A stretch of DNA of 10,781 nt. Origin: an uncultured Spirochaetaceae bacterium. GTDB taxonomy: Bacteria; Spirochaetota; Spirochaetia; Sphaerochaetales; Sphaerochaetaceae. Below are positions 6,488 through 10,781 of this stretch, in pieces (the first letter of the stretch is position 1; the number at the start of each line of letters is the position of its first letter). The stretch lies in NCBI GenBank assembly GCA_944389985.1, contig CALXON010000076.1, positions 1-10,781 on the forward strand. Reading direction: 5' to 3'. The notes below the pieces were generated by a model. That model searched no databases. It saw only the letters and a list, made by a program, of their open reading frames with translations, and was not told the DNA's origin. Made by a program: the position numbers and the translations under genes.

Positions 6488-6850
6488 CTATCTTCGGTAT
6501 ACCCTGTCCAAAAGCTTTGTGAAATTGGACTCAAGCAAAGAGAAACCGGAGACCTTTCCAGGATACACGACGAGGACCATGTCCTGTCCTTTGCCCTGAG
6601 CAGGACACTCTTCCTGAATTCTTCCGGGATAGCATCTGAATATCTCTTTTGCTCTGCGCCTTACAAGATTTCTGTCCACCGCTCTGCCGAAATGCTTCGC
6701 AGGTATGACTATGATGCGATCATATCCGAAATCATTAGAAGAACTAATCAATCGCATTCCAGAACAGGAATATGAACGTCCTTCCCTGAAAATGCGATTG
6801 ATCTCCTGCTTCTTTCTGATGATTTCTCTCTTAGTAAGGCTTCTTCTCAT
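6488..6850 (-). CDS. rnpA: ribonuclease P protein component
   Basis: Protein subunit of RNase P, which binds the catalytic RNA and the 5' leader of precursor tRNA. Family features are MRRSLTKREIIRKKQEINRI at the N-terminus, a central basic helix AVDRNLVRRRAKEIFR (58-72), and MVLVVYPG (91-98). The length of 120 residues is normal. The consensus RNR motif at the start of the central helix reads Arg60-Asn61-Leu62, so the third position is not basic. I chose the ATG at 6850 because homology starts there and no later start exists; the reading frame is open to 6931, but that extension runs out of frame through rpmH. The start overlaps the last 20 bases of rpmH and has no strong ribosome site, so translation probably depends on ribosomes finishing rpmH. 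Confidence 0.93.
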   Translation of the reverse strand: MRRSLTKREIIRKKQEINRIFREGRSYSCSGMRLISSSNDFGYDRIIVIPAKHFGRAVDRNLVRRRAKEIFRCYPGRIQEECPAQGKGQDMVLVVYPGKVSGFSLLESNFTKLLDRVYRR

Positions 6851-6998
6851 CGCTGACCGTGAGGCTGTGTCTGCCCTTTGCACGGCGGCGAGCAAGAACC
6901 AAACGGCCTCCCTTTGTAGCCATTCTAGCACGGAAACCGAACTTTCTAGTCCTCTTCATCTTGCTTGGATGATAGGTTCTCTTTCCCTTGTAACTCAT
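6831..6998 (-). CDS. rpmH: 50S ribosomal protein L34
   Basis: Small basic protein of the large ribosomal subunit. It has 55 residues: MSYKGKRTYHPSKMKRTRKF, then the invariant GFRARMATKGGR (21-32), LVLARRRAKGR (33-43) and LTVSDEKKPY at the end. The core matches L34 throughout. The C-terminal EKKPY, and the extra MSYKG-like N-terminus, make it longer than the usual 44-47 residues. The ribosome site TTGGAG lies about 7 bases before the ATG. Its last 20 bases overlap the start of rnpA in another frame. It heads the rpmH-rnpA-yidC-khpB run, separated from the DciA-like gene by 97 bases, which could hold its promoter. Confidence 0.97.
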   Translation of the reverse strand: MSYKGKRTYHPSKMKRTRKFGFRARMATKGGRLVLARRRAKGRHSLTVSDEKKPY

Positions 6999-7095
6999 AG
7001 ATTTACTCCAATTCCAACGCTGTTAAGCGGTTATTATCATCATATTGTGGCGCACGTCCACAGCTAGAAGATATTATCAGACGCGATAACAGAGG
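6999..7095 (-). promoter_or_regulatory. rpmH upstream gap, probable promoter region
   Basis: This 97-base gap holds no gene. It contains AT-rich -10-like sequence (GATAATAA, about 7038-7031), with no convincing -35 ahead of it. Two small inverted repeats are visible: TGTGG (7046-7050) with CCACA (7058-7062), and TTATC (7074-7078) with GATAA (7085-7089). Neither is followed by a T-run, so no intrinsic terminator separates the dciA-like gene from rpmH. A promoter here is plausible because rpmH is normally strongly expressed, but the motif support is weak. Confidence 0.35.
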
Positions 7096-7383
7096 TCAAT
7101 ATGCGCGTTTTACATGCATTCCTGTTATCTTCATTTCAGGAAAACATCTTGAATATCCGGACAGAATCGATCTTTTCCTCAGCATCAGAAGTGAATAGGC
7201 TGCCGGAGATTTGACAATCACATTGATCTTGCCGTCATCAACTCCGGAAAACTCTGTTATTCCCACAAGTTCCTTTCCTGCTATTTCCGTCCATGCCTTA
7301 TGCAGTGAGGATCCTGAGACGGTCCCCACCTCAGATACATATTCAGAGACAAGATCCTGTATGTTCTTCACTTCAATTGACAC
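7096..7383 (-). CDS. DUF721 / DciA-like protein (possible replicative helicase loader)
   Basis: Small cytoplasmic protein of 95 residues that resembles the DUF721 (DciA) family by pattern: LHKAWTEIAGKELVGITEFSG (27-47) corresponds to the W..I.G..L family signature, INVIVKSPAAYSLLMLRKRSI (53-73) to the V.V.SPA...L motif, and ITGMHVKR closes the fold. DciA proteins bind the replicative helicase DnaB and aid its loading in bacteria that lack DnaC/DnaI. The position directly after recF in the dnaA-dnaN-recF cluster agrees with a replication role. The start is GTG at 7383, with GGGAG eight bases upstream, and it overlaps the end of recF by 11 bases, so the pair is translationally coupled. The family assignment is fairly secure; helicase loading by this member is inference. 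Confidence 0.75.
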   Translation of the reverse strand: MSIEVKNIQDLVSEYVSEVGTVSGSSLHKAWTEIAGKELVGITEFSGVDDGKINVIVKSPAAYSLLMLRKRSILSGYSRCFPEMKITGMHVKRAY

Positions 7384-8455
7384 CTGAGAAACTCCCGTTT
7401 ACAGCATTATATGTCAGAGCATCACGTTCTGAACCGAAATATGATTCACGGGGAAGAAATGTGAAGAAAGCCTGTGAATAACCATCCAGTTCGGAAAGCA
7501 GCATCGATCTCTTTGCAGCATCCAGCTCAAGAAGGACATCATCTATCAGAAGAACAGGCTGCTTTCCTGTCATCTTCGTGAAATATCTGGCTTCAGAGAT
7601 CCTGAAAAGAATGGAGCAAAGTCTTATCTGACCGGTTGAACCGACAGCTGCGAACGGACCGGAAGGAGACATCACTGAGAATCTGTCACGGTGTATGCCG
7701 CTTGTCGTTGTCATCATCTTCAGGTCTCTCTCTTCCGTTTCCTCAAGATATGAGATGATCTCACTTTCTGACTGGAAGTCTCCCCATGATGGCTGATATC
7801 TTATATCGAGATCCATACCGCTCTCAGATATCTTCCTGAAAAGAGATGGGAATATCATGTTGAAATCATAGACAGCCGCAGCTCTCTCCTTCATTATCTC
7901 AAGACCGGCGGAAGCAAGTCTCTGATCATACAGATGCATTATATCTCTCTGATTATTCCTTATCGCAGCATTCCTCTGTGAGAGAATTATCCTGTATGTC
8001 CTTATCGAATCGAAAAATGATGGAGAATGAAGACTCATCATCTGATCGAAGAACTTCCTTCTCACATCAGGCTCACCCTTTATGAATCCTATATCATCAT
8101 GAATGAAAGCTATGCACGGAAAACGGTATATCAGTTCCTTTCTGTCATTGATTTCCTTTCCGTCAATCAGTATCCTGCGCTTACCTTCATAGAAAGACGT
8201 GGTTATCCTCTCTGTCTCACCATATTCATTCTCGAATTCACCTGAGATCGAGAATCCTTCCGTACCATGTCTCACTGCTTCCTTGAGATGCTGTGTACGG
8301 AATGATGATCCATAGGAAAGAGTATACAGAGCTTCTATGAAATTTGTCTTTCCCTGTCCGTTCTCACCTGTAAGGATTATATCCCTGGCATCAGTTGGTG
8401 TCTCAGCCAGGGATATGTTTCTGAAATTACAGATCTTTACATTCAGAAATCTCAT
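7373..8455 (-). CDS. recF: DNA replication and repair protein RecF
   Basis: SMC-like ABC ATPase that binds DNA and, with RecO and RecR, loads RecA at single-strand gaps. It has 360 residues, normal for the family. The Walker A loop is GENGQGKT (30-37), preceded by the RecF start MRFLNVKICNFRNI. The central arm includes FIHDDIGFIKGEPDVRRKF (117-135), equivalent to the family segment around the D-x-x-L-x-x-G-x-P-x-x-RR motif. HRDRF (255-259) is near the usual GPHRD element. The ABC signature is STGQIR (273-278), slightly divergent from the common SxGQQR. Walker B is VLLIDDVLLELD (301-312). The ATG shares its A with the dnaN stop (TGATG), giving direct coupling, and no ribosome site stands out. 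No truncation or frameshift was seen. Confidence 0.96.
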   Translation of the reverse strand: MRFLNVKICNFRNISLAETPTDARDIILTGENGQGKTNFIEALYTLSYGSSFRTQHLKEAVRHGTEGFSISGEFENEYGETERITTSFYEGKRRILIDGKEINDRKELIYRFPCIAFIHDDIGFIKGEPDVRRKFFDQMMSLHSPSFFDSIRTYRIILSQRNAAIRNNQRDIMHLYDQRLASAGLEIMKERAAAVYDFNMIFPSLFRKISESGMDLDIRYQPSWGDFQSESEIISYLEETEERDLKMMTTTSGIHRDRFSVMSPSGPFAAVGSTGQIRLCSILFRISEARYFTKMTGKQPVLLIDDVLLELDAAKRSMLLSELDGYSQAFFTFLPRESYFGSERDALTYNAVNGSFSGVN

Positions 8456-9558
8456 CAGTTCTGCATAGGCATAAGAACATAGATATAGTCCTTATCCGGC
8501 TCTGGAGAGATAGTAAGCGCAGCAGATTCAGATCTGAACATTATCTTCATGAAATCCGAGTCTATCTTCTTCACGGGAACATGCAGGAGCGTGGAATTGA
8601 AAGTTATTCTCACAGCCGGTCCGCTGTACTCACATGATATCTTCTGCCTGCTGTCTCCGAAGTCAGTGTTCTCACCTGACACTTCTATGCAGTTTTCGGA
8701 AAGCTCGACGAATATCCTCTTTGACTTCTCATCAACGAAGATAGATGTGAATGATACAGCTTTCTCAAGATCATCAGTTCTTAGAACACATTTATACTCG
8801 AGATTCTTAGGTATGACCTTCTCATAATTAGGATAGTTTCCTGAAATAAGGGCTGAATATATGGTCCTGTCACCTATTCTCGCGAATATGGATCCTTCCT
8901 TCACAGCTATTGAGAGCACTCCCTCTCCGCTTGCGATGCTCTTTATCATCGAAAGGAACCTTACAGACATTATGCATGGCCTGAACTCAGGTATCTCCTG
9001 CTCGAAAAGGCGCTTTACACAGGCAAGTCTCTTTCCGTCTGTAGCTACCATCACAAGCTTTCCTTCCTTCTTCTCCATATAAACACCTGTAAGGAAGTGC
9101 CTGTTGTCCTCATCTGCCACAGCAAATGAAGTCTTGTCTATCATATCGATGAAATCACGCTGGGTTATTGAGAAGTATGATGAATCCTCCACACTCTCAA
9201 GCTCAGGAAATCTCGAAGCCTCTATGGTCTTCATGTTGGCACTGAAGGACTCGCTTTCAACGGGGCGTATGCTGAGAATTCCATTCTCCTCCAGAACCTC
9301 AATCTCTACATCATCCGTATTCTTGAGAACATTGCTGAGCTTCTCACAGAAAACAGTAGTCGAGCCTGGGATTGATACAGATACAGGTATGGATGAAGTG
9401 AATCCCATCTGCTGATCATAGGCCTTTATCGTAAGAAGCTCATTTGATACCTCAAGAAGGACATTGCTGGATATTGAAAGTGAATTCTTCTTGCTTGCAA
9501 AATTGCTTGCATACTCTATTTCTTGTCTCAATGATGAGCACTGGCATGTGAATTTCAT
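8455..9558 (-). CDS. dnaN: DNA polymerase III beta subunit (sliding clamp)
   Basis: Ring-shaped processivity clamp that tethers DNA polymerase III and many repair proteins. It has 367 residues, as expected, in three similar domains of roughly 120 residues. Recognisable parts are MKFTCQ at the N-terminus, ATDGKRLA (172-179), SGNYPNYEKVIP (239-250, equivalent to the usual G-x-F/Y-P-D-Y-x-x-V-I-P) and the C-terminal VLMPMQN, whose M-P-M belongs to the partner-binding pocket. AGGAG six bases before the ATG supports the start. It is the first gene left of the origin gap and overlaps recF by one base. Its promoter probably lies inside the AT-rich part of the gap, which would place clamp expression under the influence of DnaA binding; no single promoter could be chosen with confidence. 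Confidence 0.97.
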   Translation of the reverse strand: MKFTCQCSSLRQEIEYASNFASKKNSLSISSNVLLEVSNELLTIKAYDQQMGFTSSIPVSVSIPGSTTVFCEKLSNVLKNTDDVEIEVLEENGILSIRPVESESFSANMKTIEASRFPELESVEDSSYFSITQRDFIDMIDKTSFAVADEDNRHFLTGVYMEKKEGKLVMVATDGKRLACVKRLFEQEIPEFRPCIMSVRFLSMIKSIASGEGVLSIAVKEGSIFARIGDRTIYSALISGNYPNYEKVIPKNLEYKCVLRTDDLEKAVSFTSIFVDEKSKRIFVELSENCIEVSGENTDFGDSRQKISCEYSGPAVRITFNSTLLHVPVKKIDSDFMKIMFRSESAALTISPEPDKDYIYVLMPMQN

Positions 9559-9599
9559 CTCGTTCTCCTATTATTGTTAATATTATCATAAATAAAAGA

Positions 9600-9614
9600 T
9601 AGTAATAATAATAG
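9600..9614 (+). repeat. DnaA-trio-like repeat in the putative unwinding element
   Basis: Five consecutive trinucleotides, TAG-TAA-TAA-TAA-TAG, lie at the end of the A/T-rich stretch next to dnaN. The DnaA-trio described in Bacillus is a run of 3'-(G/A)AT triplets, which reads TAG or TAA in the 5'-3' direction, placed beside a DnaA box. Here a weak box (TGTGAAATT, 9620-9628) begins five bases away and a better box (TGTGGAAAA, 9628-9636) thirteen bases away, both in the orientation seen in Bacillus. It would be the place where DnaA filaments engage single-stranded DNA. Confidence 0.55.
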
Positions 9615-9808
9615 AGTGATGTGAAATTGTGGAAAACAAGCTTAATTTCTTATGAACAAGCTAATTGGGTTGTGGATAACTCTGTGAATAAAACATCATG
9701 TTTTTCCACAGTTTCCACAATGGTTCATTATATGATGAAAAAGCCTGTGGAAAAGTGATTGTCTGATCCACAGGTTTTCAAGAGTTTTTCAACAGGTTAT
9801 CAACAGAC

Positions 9809-9829
9809 TTTTCCACAGCCTGTGGAAAA
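9809..9829. repeat. head-to-head DnaA-box palindrome beside the dnaA stop
   Basis: TTTTCCACAG (9809-9818) and CTGTGGAAAA (9820-9829) are perfect 10-bp arms around one central base, each containing a one-mismatch DnaA box. The palindrome ends one base before the dnaA stop codon complement at 9831. It could bind a DnaA pair or fold at the 3' end of the dnaA mRNA; no T-run follows, so it is a poor terminator. Confidence 0.6.
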
Positions 9830-9830
9830 C

Positions 9831-10781
9831 TCACTCAAGAAGACTCTTCTCTATCGAACTGACAGCGTTTCTGACAGATTCATCTGTATCGAGAAGTGAT
9901 TTTATCCTTTCCACAGAGTGCATTATTGTAGTGTGATCCTTTCCGTTCATCATCTTTCCGATCTCTGAAAGTGAGTATGAAGTCAGTTTTGAAGAAAGGT
10001 AAATTGAGATATGTCTTGCAAGAATGATGTTCTTATTTCTGCTTTTTCCCTTGATATCATACTCTTTTATGTTGAAATAGGATGCTGTTTTACGGATGAT
10101 CGCATCTATTGATATATCATTGTTCTTGATAGCAGGTTCTACTATGAAGTTCTTGAGATGCTCTTTCGCTATATCAAGAGTTATAGGTTTTCCTACAAGT
10201 TCTGAGAATGAGCTAAGAGTGGTGAGAGCACCTTCAAGATCCCTTATGTTCGTATCGATGCTCTGACAGATGAACTCAAGTACATCATTATCGAGTTTAT
10301 AGTTTCTTTCCCTGCATTTCTGTATTGCTATGGCCATTCTTGTCTCATATGCAGGAGGCTGGAGATCTACATTAAGACCTTTTCTGAACCTTGTTTTGAG
10401 TCTGTCCGTTATATCGGTAAGTTCCGTTATAGGTCTGTCGCAGGTGAGCACGATCTGCTTGTGATTGTCATAAAGCTCATTGAATGTGTGAAACAGTTCT
10501 TCCTGTATCTGGTTCTTCTTCTGCAGGAAATGTATGTCATCGATCAGAAGTACATCCACACTCCTGTATTTGATCTTGAATGCCGATGCCTTGTCTGTGA
10601 GAAGAGAATTGATGAACTCATTCGTGAAGCTTTCCGCTGTCACATAGATTATCTTCATCTTGGGATTATGCTCGTCTATGTAGTTTCCTATGGACTGAAG
10701 CAGATGGGTCTTTCCAAGACCTACTCCTCCATAGATGAGACATGGATTGTAGCTTATACCGGGATTCTGGGCTATTACCCT
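9831..10781 (-). CDS. dnaA: chromosomal replication initiator protein DnaA (N-terminus outside window)
   Basis: AAA+ initiator that binds oriC boxes and opens the origin in its ATP form. The frame is open to the right edge, showing 316 C-terminal residues of an expected 440-470; the missing part is domain I and the linker. Visible residues begin RVIAQNPGISYNPCLIYGG. Walker A is GGVGLGKT (visible residues 18-25, bases 10730-10707); Walker B is VLLIDD (77-82); RLKTRFRKGL carries the arginine of the AAA+ box VII region; NIRDLEGAL is the sensor-2 region. Domain IV ends with GKDHTTIMHSVERI, the DnaA-box-binding signature. The methionine at 10658 is internal and is not the start. It is transcribed toward the origin, followed by dnaN, in the order conserved across bacteria. 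DnaA boxes just past its stop fit autoregulated origin firing. Confidence 0.98.
   Translation of the reverse strand, partial: RVIAQNPGISYNPCLIYGGVGLGKTHLLQSIGNYIDEHNPKMKIIYVTAESFTNEFINSLLTDKASAFKIKYRSVDVLLIDDIHFLQKKNQIQEELFHTFNELYDNHKQIVLTCDRPITELTDITDRLKTRFRKGLNVDLQPPAYETRMAIAIQKCRERNYKLDNDVLEFICQSIDTNIRDLEGALTTLSSFSELVGKPITLDIAKEHLKNFIVEPAIKNNDISIDAIIRKTASYFNIKEYDIKGKSRNKNIILARHISIYLSSKLTSYSLSEIGKMMNGKDHTTIMHSVERIKSLLDTDESVRNAVSSIEKSLLE

Larger units (their letters stand above)
9559..9830. other. oriC: chromosomal replication origin (oriC), dnaA-dnaN intergenic
   Basis: This 272-base gap has many DnaA boxes (consensus TTATNCACA). Exact matches: TGTGGATAA at 9671-9679 and TGTGAATAA at 9683-9691, both minus. 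One-mismatch sites: TGTGGAAAA at 9628-9636, 9746-9754 and 9821-9829 (minus); TTTTCCACA at 9702-9710 and 9809-9817, TGATCCACA at 9764-9772 and TTATCAACA at 9797-9805 (plus). Weaker sites lie at 9650-9658, 9711-9719 and 9786-9794. The part nearest dnaN (about 9568-9614) is almost pure A/T and is the likely unwinding element. Both flanking genes and this box density make the origin call strong; box affinity and the opening site are inferred. Confidence 0.93.

Noticed and set aside
6851..6931. Upstream extension of rnpA to 6931
   Set aside because: This segment is rpmH read in the wrong frame; RnpA homology begins at 6850.
10656..10658. Methionine at 10658 as the dnaA start
   Set aside because: The Walker A motif lies upstream of it in the same frame, and the frame continues to the window edge, so dnaA is cut by the window rather than truncated.
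1..10781. CRISPR array, tRNA/rRNA genes, insertion sequences, prophage or defence genes
   Set aside because: No spaced direct repeats, cloverleaf-like sequence, transposase or integrase motifs, or toxin-antitoxin pairs were seen; the window is mostly conserved housekeeping genes.

Overview
This window is a chromosomal replication-origin region with a short, ordinary-looking accessory flank. On the minus strand, from right to left, it carries dnaA (cut by the right edge), a DnaA-box-rich gap (oriC), dnaN, recF, a short DUF721/DciA-like gene, rpmH, rnpA, yidC and khpB (jag). Then come a Fur-family regulator with PerR-type ligands, rubrerythrin and an FSA/TalC-type transaldolase. Further left, a plus-strand MerR-family regulator diverges from a minus-strand MATE efflux gene that runs off the left edge.

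Organism: YidC has a large periplasmic domain between its first and second membrane segments, which points to a diderm (Gram-negative-type) envelope. KhpB/Jag downstream of YidC, and peroxide defence by PerR plus rubrerythrin with no catalase nearby, suit an anaerobe. The gene order together with arginine codons dominated by AGA/AGG and moderate G+C make an anaerobic spirochaete (Sphaerochaeta/Treponema-like) my best guess. That is inference; no marker here proves it.

Layout: 1-1246 MATE transporter (partial); 1247-1299 shared operator/promoter; 1300-2106 merR; 2107-2784 transaldolase, stop codon against stop codon with merR; 2811-2850 terminator; 2886-3832 perR-rbr operon; 3835-3880 perR promoter with two PerR boxes; 3878-3906 khpB terminator; 3927-6998 rpmH-rnpA-yidC-khpB; 7096-9558 dnaN-recF-dciA-like; 9559-9830 oriC; 9831-10781 dnaA. 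No gap exceeds 300 bases.

How the parts work together: DnaA binds the clustered boxes and opens the origin beside dnaN; the DciA-like protein may load the helicase; DnaN clamps the polymerase; RecF serves gap repair. L34, RnpA, YidC and KhpB belong to ribosome, tRNA-processing, membrane-insertion and RNA-binding functions. PerR probably represses itself and rubrerythrin until peroxide appears. MerR probably controls the MATE pump in response to a drug-like ligand. I did not find an undescribed multi-gene system. The more interesting signals are regulatory: the origin architecture, two PerR boxes two helical turns apart, and two genes whose -10 elements sit so close to their start codons that their mRNAs may be leaderless.
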